Shown piece after piece: positions 8,159 to 16,187 of a DNA stretch of 64,000 nt (position 1 is the first letter of the stretch; every line of letters begins with the position of its first letter). The stretch is from Rathayibacter sp. VKM Ac-2857 (lineage in GTDB: Bacteria > Actinomycetota > Actinomycetes > Actinomycetales > Microbacteriaceae), in NCBI RefSeq assembly GCF_013205025.1, contig NZ_JABMLE010000001.1, positions 1,116,001 to 1,180,000 of the forward strand, written 5' to 3'. The translations under genes and the position numbers were made by a program. The notes under the pieces were generated by a model that saw nothing but the letters and a program-made list of their open reading frames with translations, searched no databases and was not told the DNA's origin.

Positions 8159-9495
8159 TCCGCCACCGCCGGGGTGCTGCGGAGCCTCGAGCCGACGAGG
8201 AACTGGCCCACGCTGCACTCGAGGAGGGGGTCGCGGCCGGTCGCCTCGGCGAAGGCGACGGGGTCGTCGGTGCCGAGCGGGCATCCTGCGAGCTCCATCG
8301 CGCTGCACGCCCCGGCGAGAGCCTGATGGAGGACACCGGTGTCCTTCATCACGAGCTCGAACGCCATCTGCTCGTACTTCCACAGCACGCGGCCGACCCG
8401 GGCCGAGACGACGATCAGGACCTGCGGGGCGGCGTCGATCGCGGCGGCCCGGCTCGCGACGCGGAGCATCCGGCGCACCGCGGGACGGCCGATGCCGCAG
8501 ACCTCCTCGAGCTCGTGGCGGTGCGCGTCGTAGTGGTAGAAGGACGGATCGAGCCCGGCGCAGCGCGAGACGGCCAGGTACAGCTCGAGCTCGGAGAGCG
8601 AGCCGCCGGACGGCCGCGGCGAGCTGACCACCTCCGTCCCGTGGTCGACGCGGGTCCCGCGGACCCGGGCCGTCCGGAACAGGAGCTCCCCGAGCTCGGC
8701 GACGTCGATCGGCGCGTCGTCGTCGTGCTCGCGCAGGGACGTCCGGCGCTCGACGACCTCGGCGTACGGCGGGTCGCTCGCGCGCAGGGCGGCGATGTCG
8801 ACCGGCGGGAGCGCGACCCGGTGCCCGCCGAAGGGGGCGGGGACGGCGCCCTCCGGAGCGAACCCCGCCTTCCCGCCCCACCAGGTGCCGCCGAAGTCTC
8901 CCTCCGCTCCGCGGTAGCCCGGCCTGCTGCGATCCCAGAAGAGCAGCTCGTGGGGCGCCCACTGCCGGAAGCGGAACTCCGCGTCCTCCCGGCCGCCGGG
9001 CTCCGCGAGGAAGCCGTGCCGGTGGAGCTCTCGGTGCAGGGCCGCGGCGAGCCCGCCGACACCCGAGAGCGCCTCGGCGAGGAGCGACCGACGGTGCAGC
9101 ACGATCTCGGCACTGGCGAGCGGCGACTCGACGAGCAGGTCCGGGCCGTCCCGGCGGACCACCGCGAACCTCGAGAGGTCGAGGTCGAGGTCGGTGACGG
9201 ACACGGAAGAGGGTTCCACCGCGGCCCGCAGCGGACGGACGTCGAAGCCGGGACCGTCGTCGTCGCCGAACTCCTGGACGAGCCAGCCGTCCTCGCGCAG
9301 TCGCACCGTGACCGGATCGTCGGCGCCGCCCCGGCAGCCGTCGACGAGCTGCCGGAGTCGCTCGTCGACCGCCGCGCCGCCCCCGAGCGTCAAGGACCTG
9401 GGCCACGCCAGCACGGTGGTGCCGCTGTCGTCCCGCGTCGCGTACACGCCCGGTCGCAGGCGCTCGGCACGGGGCCCGGGGACGTTCTCGCGCAT
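8155..9495 (-). CDS. SagB-type FMN-dependent azoline dehydrogenase
   Basis: This 446-residue enzyme is the first gene of the modification operon, with RBS GGAGAAGGAG just upstream of the ATG. It should oxidise thiazolines to thiazoles with FMN. The C-terminal nitroreductase fold carries ERRTSLREHDD (about 249-259), RPSGGSLSELELYLAV (about 294-309), WKYEQMAFEL with the K373-Y374 pair expected for azoline oxidation, and VGQFLVGSR near the end. The N-terminal 230 residues form the extra domain seen in thiopeptide dehydrogenases. It ends in a 4-nt overlap with the F-protein gene. The upstream region 9496-9640 has no clear promoter. Confidence 0.9.
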   Translation of the reverse strand: MRENVPGPRAERLRPGVYATRDDSGTTVLAWPRSLTLGGGAAVDERLRQLVDGCRGGADDPVTVRLREDGWLVQEFGDDDGPGFDVRPLRAAVEPSSVSVTDLDLDLSRFAVVRRDGPDLLVESPLASAEIVLHRRSLLAEALSGVGGLAAALHRELHRHGFLAEPGGREDAEFRFRQWAPHELLFWDRSRPGYRGAEGDFGGTWWGGKAGFAPEGAVPAPFGGHRVALPPVDIAALRASDPPYAEVVERRTSLREHDDDAPIDVAELGELLFRTARVRGTRVDHGTEVVSSPRPSGGSLSELELYLAVSRCAGLDPSFYHYDAHRHELEEVCGIGRPAVRRMLRVASRAAAIDAAPQVLIVVSARVGRVLWKYEQMAFELVMKDTGVLHQALAGACSAMELAGCPLGTDDPVAFAEATGRDPLLECSVGQFLVGSRLRSTPAVAE

Positions 9496-9646
9496 GACGG
9501 CTCCTTCTCCATCGAGAGGCGGGCGGCCCGAAGCTCGGAGATCCGTCTCGGCGGAGTCGACCCGGCTCGATCATCGACAGAACGTCACTTTAGGGTCGGG
9601 TCCGACGGCGAGGTCGCTGCGCGCCAGCGACATGCAGCAGGCCCTC

Positions 9647-10090
9647 CATGCTGATCGAGTAGCCCGCGTAGCGGGCGTATCGAGCGGAGGGGGCGCCTCC
9701 GGCGCCAGCGCGGGGCGGGGAAGAGACCGACGTCCTTGGGGTGGTGGGTCTCGATACGCCCCTTCGGGGCTACTCGACCAGCATGAGTGCGGGCGTCTCT
9801 TCCAAGTAGATCCACCGACGTCAGGAGGACGAGTCTGCAGACCCACCCTGCTGATGACGGTGGGTCTCGATACGCCCCTGCGGGGCTACTCGACCAGCAT
9901 GAGGGAACGCCGCCGCGTCCTCCCATCGGAAAGATCACCGTGACGGCGTGAGGACGACCCCATGCTGATCGAGTAGCCCGCGTAGCGGGCGTATCGAGAT
10001 CCACCCATGCCAGAAGGACGAGTCTGCAGACCCACCCTGCTGATGACGGTGGGTCTCGATACGCCCCTGCGGGGCTACTCGACCAGCATG
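9647..10090. repeat. Array of REP-like palindromic repeats
   Basis: Five copies of a ~38-nt imperfect palindrome lie at 9647-9684 (inverted), 9747-9785, 9863-9901, 9961-9998 (inverted) and 10052-10090. Each has the form GTCTCGATACGCC, a short GC hairpin, GGCTACTCGACCAGCATG. The spacers are also repeated: GTCTGCAGAC palindromes at 9833-9842 and 10022-10031, each about 30 nt before a copy. No gene is supported here; long open frames across the array are translation artefacts of the repeats. Related clusters occur at 16063, 50717 and 59175. Confidence 0.9.
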
Positions 10091-10180
10091 CACATCCCTG
10101 CCGGCTAGTCGACCAGCATGCACATCCCTGCCGGCTGGTCGACCAGCATGCGCATCCCTGCGGGCTCCTCAGCCGGCATG
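10091..10180 (+). repeat. Three tandem 30-bp repeats
   Basis: Three direct units (10091-10120, 10121-10150, 10151-10180) each combine CAYATCCCTGCCGGCT with the tail GTCGACCAGCATG of the adjacent palindromic element. The third unit has diverged. The array looks like a local amplification of the repeat tail. Confidence 0.85.
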
Positions 10181-10239
10181 ACGGCAGGATCGCGTGCTCG
10201 TCCTCGTCACCAGGGGGCGGCTTCGCCGCTCGATCGCAG

Positions 10240-10327
10240 TGGCGGAGGGCTAGGGATTCGAACCCTAGAGACATCTCTGCCCACCAGTTTTCAAGACTGG
10301 CTCCATCGGCCGCTCGGACAGCCCTCC
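10240..10327 (-). tRNA. tRNA-Ser (UGA anticodon)
   Basis: On the reverse strand a class II tRNA runs from GGAGGGC (10327) to the matching GCCCTCC, discriminator G (10243) and an encoded CCA (10242-10240). The anticodon arm reads CCAGTCTTGAAAACTGG, giving anticodon TGA. A long variable arm (GGGCAGAGATGTCTC) and a T arm with GGTTCGAATCC are present. It lies downstream of serS on the same strand. Confidence 0.96.
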
Positions 10328-10404
10328 CTGTCTCGCCCCGCGGGGAGAGACAGTCGATGGTAACCGACGGCCGCGCGAGGGCGCGCGGCGACCGCCGCGT
10401 CGGG

Positions 10405-11214
10405 TCAGCGCAGGTCGGCGAGGGCGACGGCGACGCCGTCCTCGTGCACGCCGGGGAGGATCGCGGACGCTACTGCGAGTACCTCCGCGGGCGCCTGACC
10501 CATCGCCAGGCCGGCGCCGTGCTCGGCGGCCCAGGTGAGCATCTCGATGTCGTTGCGGCCGTCGCCGAGCGCGACCACGTCGCTCCGCTCGATGCCGAGG
10601 CGGTCGCGGACCAGCTCGAGCGCGGTCGACTTGTTGACGCCATGGGGGGCGATGTCCAGCCAGGCGGTCCAGCCGATCGCGTAGCTGACCTGGTGCAGGC
10701 CCATCCGCTCGACGAGCTCGGTGAACTCCTCGATGCCGGTGCCGGGTGAGATGACGACGACGCGGGTGGACTGCTTGCCCAGCAGCTCCTCGAAAGGCAC
10801 GTGCACCGTCTCGGCGCCCATCACCGCTCCGCCGGGGAAGGCCTCGGTGTAGGAGAAGGCGCCGTCGGCGTCCTCGACGGCGTAGTGCGCGTCGGGCAGG
10901 TGGCGACGGATGGTCTCCAGGACCTCGGTGGGGTCGAAGGTCTCGACGACGTCGGGGCGGTAGCCGCCCTCGGCCTCGGCGTCGCGGCGCAGGGTGACGG
11001 CGCCGTTGCAGCAGATGACGAACTCCGGAGCGATGCCCAGGCGCGCCACGACGGGCAGCGTGGTCGACGGCGAGCGGCCGGTGGCGAGCATGACCTCGTC
11101 GCCCTGGGCGACCACTCGCGTGATCGCCTCGACGACCGCGTCGGTGATGGTGCCGTCCTCGTGCATGACGGTGCCGTCGATGTCGAGGGCGATGAGGCGG
11201 CGACCCGCGCTCAT
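10405..11214 (-). CDS. Cof-type HAD-superfamily hydrolase
   Basis: This 269-residue predicted cytosolic phosphatase has motif [13 protein letters not shown] near residue 10 (Asp nucleophile and Asp acid), motif II LATGRS, and motif [12 protein letters not shown] near residue 215. The central region is a C2-type cap, typical of Cof/YidA phosphatases. The ATG overlaps the serS stop by 4 nt, so it is co-translated with seryl-tRNA synthetase, an arrangement common in Microbacteriaceae. The substrate (sugar phosphate or another phospho-metabolite) cannot be predicted. Confidence 0.9.
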   Translation of the reverse strand: MSAGRRLIALDIDGTVMHEDGTITDAVVEAITRVVAQGDEVMLATGRSPSTTLPVVARLGIAPEFVICCNGAVTLRRDAEAEGGYRPDVVETFDPTEVLETIRRHLPDAHYAVEDADGAFSYTEAFPGGAVMGAETVHVPFEELLGKQSTRVVVISPGTGIEEFTELVERMGLHQVSYAIGWTAWLDIAPHGVNKSTALELVRDRLGIERSDVVALGDGRNDIEMLTWAAEHGAGLAMGQAPAEVLAVASAILPGVHEDGVAVALADLR

Positions 11215-12482
11215 GCGGTGCGGACCGGCTCGAGGACCTCGAGGCCGCCCAGGTGCGGGCGCAGCGCCTCGGGGACGAGCACCGAGCCGTCGGCCTGCTG
11301 GTGCGTCTCGAGCAGGGCGACGATCCAGCGGGTCGTCGCCAGCGTGCCGTTCAGGGTCGCGACGGGCGCCGTCTTGCCGGACTCGGTGCGGTAGCGGGTG
11401 TCGAGGCGGCGGGCCTGGAACGTGGTGCAGTTCGAGGTCGACGTCAGCTCGCGGTAGGCGTCCTGAGTGGGCACCCAGGCCTCGACGTCGAACTTGCGCG
11501 CGGCGCTCTGGCCGAGGTCGCCCGCGGCGACGTCGATGACGCGGTAGTGCAGGCCGAGGCTCTGCAGCACGCCCTCCTGGTGGGCGAGCAGGCGCGCGTG
11601 CTCCGCCTCCGCGTCCTCGGGCAGCGTGTAGACGAACATCTCGAGCTTGTTGAACTGGTGCACCCGGATGATGCCGCGGGTGTCGCGCCCGCCCGAGCCG
11701 GCCTCGCGGCGGTAGCAGGTACTCCAGCCGGCGTAGCGCATGGGGCCGCCCGCGAGATCCAGGATCTCGTCGGCGTGGTAGCCGGCGAGCGCCACCTCGC
11801 TGGTGCCGGTGAGGTAGAGGTCGTCGTCGCGGAGGCGGTACACCTCGTCGTCGTGCTCGCCGAGGAAGCCGGTGCCGTCCATGATCTCGGGGCGCACGAG
11901 CGTCGGGGTGATCAGCGGGGTGAAGCCGGCCTCGAGGGCGCGCTCCAGCCCGAGGTTCATCAGCGCGATCTCGAGGCGGGCGACGAGGCCCTTGAGGAAG
12001 TAGAAGCGCGCGCCGCTGACCTTCGCGCCGCGCTGCATGTCGATGCCGTCGAGCAGCTCGGCGATCTCGAGGTGGTCGCGGGGCGCGAAGTCGAAGACCG
12101 GGCGCTCGCCGACCGTGCGCACGAGCTCGAACTTGTCCTCGCCGCCGGCGGGCACGCCGTCGATGATCGGGTTGGCCAGCCGCTTCACGAGCGAGCCGAA
12201 GCGCTCGTCGGCCTCGGCGGCCTCCTGCTGCGCCTGCTTGGCGGCGGCGGCGAGGCGCTGCGCCTCGGCGACCAGGGCCGCCTTCTCGTCCTTCGGCGCC
12301 TTCGCGACGGTCTTGCCGAACGCGTTCTGCTCGGCGCGGAGGCGCTCGGCCTCGGTGATCGCCGCCCGGCGGACGCGGTCGGACTCGAGGGCCTCGTCGA
12401 CGAGCTCGACGGAGTCGCCGCGCGCCTCCTGCGACCGCTTGAGGACGTCCGGGTGCTCGCGCAGAAGTACGGGATCAATCAC
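11211..12482 (-). CDS. serS: Seryl-tRNA synthetase
   Basis: This 423-residue class II synthetase charges tRNA-Ser. An N-terminal tRNA-binding coiled coil occupies about residues 25-110 (rich in Arg, Glu and Ala). The catalytic core shows [12 protein letters not shown], motif 2 [24 protein letters not shown] (two arginines) and motif 3 near the end ([14 protein letters not shown]). The length is normal. It begins the serS-HAD operon; a tRNA-Ser(UGA) gene lies 84 nt beyond the HAD gene on the same strand. It is divergent from the crotonase gene at 12663, with about 180 nt between them. Confidence 0.97.
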   Translation of the reverse strand: MIDPVLLREHPDVLKRSQEARGDSVELVDEALESDRVRRAAITEAERLRAEQNAFGKTVAKAPKDEKAALVAEAQRLAAAAKQAQQEAAEADERFGSLVKRLANPIIDGVPAGGEDKFELVRTVGERPVFDFAPRDHLEIAELLDGIDMQRGAKVSGARFYFLKGLVARLEIALMNLGLERALEAGFTPLITPTLVRPEIMDGTGFLGEHDDEVYRLRDDDLYLTGTSEVALAGYHADEILDLAGGPMRYAGWSTCYRREAGSGGRDTRGIIRVHQFNKLEMFVYTLPEDAEAEHARLLAHQEGVLQSLGLHYRVIDVAAGDLGQSAARKFDVEAWVPTQDAYRELTSTSNCTTFQARRLDTRYRTESGKTAPVATLNGTLATTRWIVALLETHQQADGSVLVPEALRPHLGGLEVLEPVRTA

Positions 12483-12662
12483 CCGAGCAGTTTAGACGGG
12501 ATGCGAAGCGTGCCTGAGGATCAGCCGAGCAGACCGATCCGAGGAGACCGAGGGCTGCGAATGTCATTCTGCGCCAACGACCCGACGTGCGGCGCCGCGG
12601 CACCTCTGCACCCGAAGGCGAGGTCCGCGACTCCTCCGACCTCGCCCCTGAGAGGCCTCGCC

Positions 12663-13463
12663 ATGCCCACCCGCCCCCAGACCGTGCGCCTCGAGCGCAC
12701 CGGACCCGTCGCGCGCCTGGTGCTCGACCGCCCCGACGCACTCAACGCCCTCGATCTCGACACCGCCCTGCAGCTCGTCCGCGCCCTGATCCAGCTGAAC
12801 GCCGATCCCGACTGCTCCGTCATCGTCGTCGAGGCCGCCGGTCGAGCCTTCTGCACGGGCGGCGACGTCTCGGCGATCATGGGCGCGGACCGGCCCGAGC
12901 ACTACCTCCGCGACCTGGCCACGACCGCGGGCGAGGCCTTCCGCCTCCTCGGCGAGAGCCGCGCCGTCGTCGTCTGCGCGATCGACGGCGTCACCGCCGG
13001 GGCCGGGATCGCCTTCGCGCTCGCGGCCGACATCGTCGTCGCGACCCCGGCCGCCACCTTCGTCAGCGCCTACGGCGACGTCGGGCTCGTCCCGGACTGC
13101 GGAGTGACGGCGACCCTGCCCGCGACGATCGGCCGTCGTCGCGCGCTCGACTTCGTCCTCTCGGGCCGCGCCGTCCGGGCCGCCGAGGCGCTCGAGTGGC
13201 AGCTCGTCACCGAGGTCGTCCCGCGCGCCGAGCTCGCGAGCCGCGTCGAGGAGCGCGTCCAGGCGCTCGCCGCGCGCCCGCCGCTCGTGTCCGCCGCGGC
13301 CAAGCGCCTCCTGAACAGCGAGCCGCTGGACCTGCGCGAGCGGATCGAGGAGGAGACCGACGCCCTCGTCGAGCTCCTCGCGACCGAGCGCACCCGCGCG
13401 CTGCTCGACGCGGAGCACGAGCGGCAGGAGCGCCGCCGGAACCGCGGCAGGATCGCGGCGTGA
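12663..13463 (+). CDS. Enoyl-CoA hydratase/isomerase family protein
   Basis: This 266-residue crotonase-fold protein starts at the ATG at 12663. The first oxyanion-hole segment is AFCTGGDVSAI (about residues 63-73) and the second is DGVTAGAGIAFALAADI. The catalytic region reads YGDVGLVPDCGVT. The usual first Glu of hydratases is absent and Asp is found near the second position, a pattern nearer to PaaG-like isomerases (GLVPDSGGT) than to classical hydratases. It could act on an enoyl-CoA in fatty acid or aromatic degradation. No pathway neighbours are present. Confidence 0.87.
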   Translation: MPTRPQTVRLERTGPVARLVLDRPDALNALDLDTALQLVRALIQLNADPDCSVIVVEAAGRAFCTGGDVSAIMGADRPEHYLRDLATTAGEAFRLLGESRAVVVCAIDGVTAGAGIAFALAADIVVATPAATFVSAYGDVGLVPDCGVTATLPATIGRRRALDFVLSGRAVRAAEALEWQLVTEVVPRAELASRVEERVQALAARPPLVSAAAKRLLNSEPLDLRERIEEETDALVELLATERTRALLDAEHERQERRRNRGRIAA

Positions 13464-13506
13464 TCGCCGCCTGACCGCGGACGGCGCCCCGACCGGGCCG
13501 GCGGCG

Positions 13507-14562
13507 TCAGGATCGGGCCACGAGGCCGGCCAGATCGCGGATCGACGCCGCGCCCGACTGCCGCAGCAGGACCCGGAACTCGGCGTCGAGCACGCCGAGC
13601 AGCGCGGCGACCTCGTCGGCACCGCCGACGGCGAGCGCCCACATCAGCGGCCGCCCGACGAAGACCGCGCGCGCACCCAGCGCGAGCGCGGCGAGCACGT
13701 GCCGACCCGAGCGCACTCCGCTGTCGACGTAGACCTCGGCGTCGGTGCCGACGGCGGCGACCACCTCGGCGAGCGCCCCGACCGCGGTGATCGAGCCGTC
13801 CATCCGCCGGCCGCCGTGGGTCGAGACGACGACACCGGAGGCGCCCGCGTCGACCGCCCGGCGCGCGTCCTCGCCGCGCAGCACGCCCTTCACCAGCACC
13901 GGCAGGCCGGTCCGCGAGCGGAGGCGGCCGATGTCGTCGAGCCCGGGATTCGGCACGGGTCGGCCGAGGACGAGCGAGCGCTCCTGCTCCGTCAGGTTGC
14001 CCAGCCGCGCCTTGCCGGGGATCTCCGGCCAGCTCAGCGGCTCGATGCCGGGTCGCTCGCCGCGCAGCACCGGCATCTCGACCGTGAGCATCAGCGCGCG
14101 GGCGCCGTTCGCCGCGGCCCGCTCGACGAGGGCGTGGGTCACGTCCCGGTCCGCGAGCAGGTAGACCTGGAACCACCACGGCGCACCCGCGGCGGCGATG
14201 CTCGCGAAGGGCAGGGCCGTGTTCGTCGAGACGCCCAGGAGGGTGCCCGCGCGCGCGGCCGCCTCCGCCATCGCGATCTCGCCCCGCGGATCCGCGGCGT
14301 TCTGCTGCGCCATCGGCGCGACCAGCACCGGGCCGCGGACCGGCGTGCCGAGGACCGTGGTCGTGGTGTCCTCGTCGAGCTCGCCGTTCAGGGCCGCCGG
14401 CCGGAAGCGCACGGCGTCCCACGCGGCGAGGTCGGCGTCGCGCTCGGCCCGCCCGCCCGCGACGGCGCCGTAGTAGTCGGCGACGAACCAGGGCAGCGCC
14501 TCGCGCGCGCGCTCCTCCAGCTCGGCGACGAGTCGGCTGGTCGGTGCGCTGTCGCCGGACAT
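13507..14562 (-). CDS. FMN-dependent alpha-hydroxyacid oxidizing protein
   Basis: This 351-residue TIM-barrel flavoprotein belongs to the lactate oxidase/lactate 2-monooxygenase family. It shows PVLVAPMAQQNAADPRGE (flavin phosphate side), PWWFQVYLLADRDV, LPVLVKGV with the flavin-contacting Lys, and STHGGRRMD with the catalytic His and substrate Arg. GVRSGRHVLAALALGARAVFVGRP closes the phosphate site. It is slightly shorter than lactate 2-monooxygenases (about 390). It is convergent with the crotonase gene and may oxidise L-lactate or another 2-hydroxyacid. Confidence 0.88.
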   Translation of the reverse strand: MSGDSAPTSRLVAELEERAREALPWFVADYYGAVAGGRAERDADLAAWDAVRFRPAALNGELDEDTTTTVLGTPVRGPVLVAPMAQQNAADPRGEIAMAEAAARAGTLLGVSTNTALPFASIAAAGAPWWFQVYLLADRDVTHALVERAAANGARALMLTVEMPVLRGERPGIEPLSWPEIPGKARLGNLTEQERSLVLGRPVPNPGLDDIGRLRSRTGLPVLVKGVLRGEDARRAVDAGASGVVVSTHGGRRMDGSITAVGALAEVVAAVGTDAEVYVDSGVRSGRHVLAALALGARAVFVGRPLMWALAVGGADEVAALLGVLDAEFRVLLRQSGAASIRDLAGLVARS

Positions 14563-14708
14563 GGGCGGCCTCCACTTCGAGGGGCGCCGGGGCAGCGCGG
14601 GGACGGGCCGGGGAGGCTCCGCCGCGGCTCGACCCTACCCGGGGTGATCGCCCCTCGCGCCGCGATCACCGGGGCGCTCGGGCGCCGCGTCGGCTACGGT
14701 GTTCTCTG

Positions 14709-14856
14709 CGAAGGGGAGTAGTTCCCACCGTCCGCCGAGCGGACGACGAGGCGCGTCGACATGCTGGTCCGGAGAGTCCCGGACCCGGCGCGCCACCCGG
14801 ATCCTCGCGGAACCGGGCGAACGAGACCTTCGGTCAGTCGACACGTGTCCTGACCG
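14709..14856 (+). ncRNA. yybP-ykoY manganese riboswitch
   Basis: The segment begins with GAAGGGGAGTAG (14710-14721) and ends with ACGAGACCTTC (14821-14831), the two hallmark strings of the yybP-ykoY aptamer. P1 pairs 14709-14714 with 14827-14832. Inner hairpins are CGTCCGC/GCGGACG (14729-14735, 14739-14745), GGTCCGG/CCGGACC (14766-14772, 14779-14785) and CCCGG/CCGGG (14796-14800, 14813-14817). The conserved CGTCGACATGCTGG loop lies at 14754-14767. A following hairpin CGGTCAG/CTGACCG (14831-14837, 14850-14856) overlaps the 3' side of P1 and may be the switch. It precedes a VIT/CCC1 metal transporter, which fits Mn-induced export. Confidence 0.9.
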
Positions 14857-14901
14857 GTCCTCTCGCGCGGGTCGGCCGGGGTGCCGAACCCAGGAGATCC
14901 C

Positions 14902-16020
14902 ATGGCGACCACCGCCCGAGACACCCCTTCCTCCCCCACTCCCGTGCAGATCCGGCGCTGGCGGCGCTACCTCGCCGACGAGCTGGCCGAGGCCGCGAGC
15001 TACCGCGATCTCGCCGAGCGCCGCACCGGCGAGGAGCGCGAGATCCTGCTCGCCCTGGCCGCCGCCGAGGGCCGGCACGAGGAGCACTGGCGTGAGCTGC
15101 TGGGGCCGGCCGCCGAGCCGCAGCCCCGGCCCGACCTGCGCACGCGCCTCCTCGGCTTCCTGACCCGGCAGTTCGGCTCGGTCTTCGTCCTCGCGCTGAT
15201 CCAGCGCGCCGAGGCCCGCTCGCCCTACGCCGACGACGACGACGCGACGGAGGCGATGGCCGCCGACGAGCGGATCCACGGCGAGGTCGTCCGCGGGCTC
15301 GCCGAGCGCGGCCGCAACCGGCTCTCGGGCACCTTCCGCGCCGCGGTGTTCGGCGCGAACGACGGCCTGGTGTCGAACCTGGCCCTCGTCCTCGGCGTCG
15401 GCGCGAGCGGCGTCGGCACCGGGGTCGTCCTCTTCACCGGCATCGCCGGACTGCTCGCGGGCGCGCTCTCGATGGGTGCCGGCGAGTTCGTCTCGGTGCG
15501 CTCGCAGCGCGAGCTGCTCTCCGCCTCCTCCCCCGACCTCGACACCAACCACGTCGTGCCCGACCTCGACGTCGACGCCAACGAGCTCTCGCTCGTCTAC
15601 CGCGCTCGCGGGCTCTCGCAGGAGGACGCGGACGCCCGCGCCGCCCGGGTCTTCGCGGGACTGCGGGGTGGCGCGGCACCGACCTCGCCGATCACCATCG
15701 GCGGAGTGAAGGCCGACCCGTCGGTCGACGAGTACGAGTCGATCGGCACCGGCATGGGCGCGGCGCTGTCGAGCTTCTGCTTCTTCGCCTCGGGCGCGAT
15801 CATTCCGGTGCTGCCCTACCTGCTCGGGATGTCGGGGCCGGCCGCGGTGGTCCTCGCGTCCGTCCTCGTCGGCCTGGCCCTGCTGGCCACCGGCGCGATC
15901 GTCGGACTGCTCTCGGGCGCGCCGCCCCTCGCGCGCGCCCTGCGCCAGCTCGGCATCGGCTACGGAGCGGCGCTCCTCACCTACCTGCTCGGGCTGCTGT
16001 TCGGCGCGTCGGGGGTGTAG
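14902..16020 (+). CDS. VIT1/CCC1-family manganese/iron transporter with ferritin-like domain
   Basis: This 372-residue protein starts at the ATG at 14902, which has AGGAGAT 4 nt upstream; an in-frame GTG at 14881 is less likely. Residues 1-130 form a rubrerythrin/ferritin-like helical domain rich in Glu (EEREILLALAAAEGRHEEHW). Residues 135-372 are the membrane CCC1 domain with VFGANDGLVSNLALVLGV, LSMGAGEFVSVRSQ and about five hydrophobic helices. The family exports or sequesters Fe2+/Mn2+. The upstream Mn riboswitch points to manganese efflux at the cell membrane. Confidence 0.92.
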   Translation: MATTARDTPSSPTPVQIRRWRRYLADELAEAASYRDLAERRTGEEREILLALAAAEGRHEEHWRELLGPAAEPQPRPDLRTRLLGFLTRQFGSVFVLALIQRAEARSPYADDDDATEAMAADERIHGEVVRGLAERGRNRLSGTFRAAVFGANDGLVSNLALVLGVGASGVGTGVVLFTGIAGLLAGALSMGAGEFVSVRSQRELLSASSPDLDTNHVVPDLDVDANELSLVYRARGLSQEDADARAARVFAGLRGGAAPTSPITIGGVKADPSVDEYESIGTGMGAALSSFCFFASGAIIPVLPYLLGMSGPAAVVLASVLVGLALLATGAIVGLLSGAPPLARALRQLGIGYGAALLTYLLGLLFGASGV

Positions 16021-16062
16021 CGGGGTCTGCGCCCGCTTCCGTCGGAAGTGCTGACGACAGCG

Positions 16063-16161
16063 GGTCTCGATACGCCCCTGCAGGGCTACTCGACCAGCAT
16101 GACGGCGCGCGACGGACTCGGTTCATGCTGATCGAGTAGCGCGCGCAGCGCGCGTATCGAG
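16063..16161. repeat. Inverted pair of REP-like palindromes
   Basis: One copy of the GTCTCGATACGCC...CTACTCGACCAGCATG element is at 16063-16101 and an inverted copy at 16124-16161, facing each other. Together they form a larger potential cruciform between the convergent transporter and membrane-protein genes. The pair may double as a terminator. Confidence 0.88.
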
Positions 16162-16187
16162 ATCCACCTCCGCCGGAGGTCTCGCCG

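Noticed and set aside
5013-8336. Long + strand frames opposite the YcaO and F-protein genes
   Set aside because: The - strand frames hold YcaO, CxxC and RRE features with 4-nt overlaps; the + strand frames have none.
3958-9495. Full thiopeptide cluster (macrocyclic thiomuracin-type)
   Set aside because: No LanB-type or TbtD-like gene is present and the core lacks the Ser residues for dehydroalanine formation.
9647-10180. Possible CRISPR array
   Set aside because: The repeats are palindromic elements in both orientations with similar rather than unique spacers, and there are no cas genes.
9585-10274. Open frames in the repeat array encoding runs such as GAYRDPPSSA and CWSTSRQG
   Set aside because: They are translations of the DNA palindromes; the same peptide recurs in every repeat cluster.
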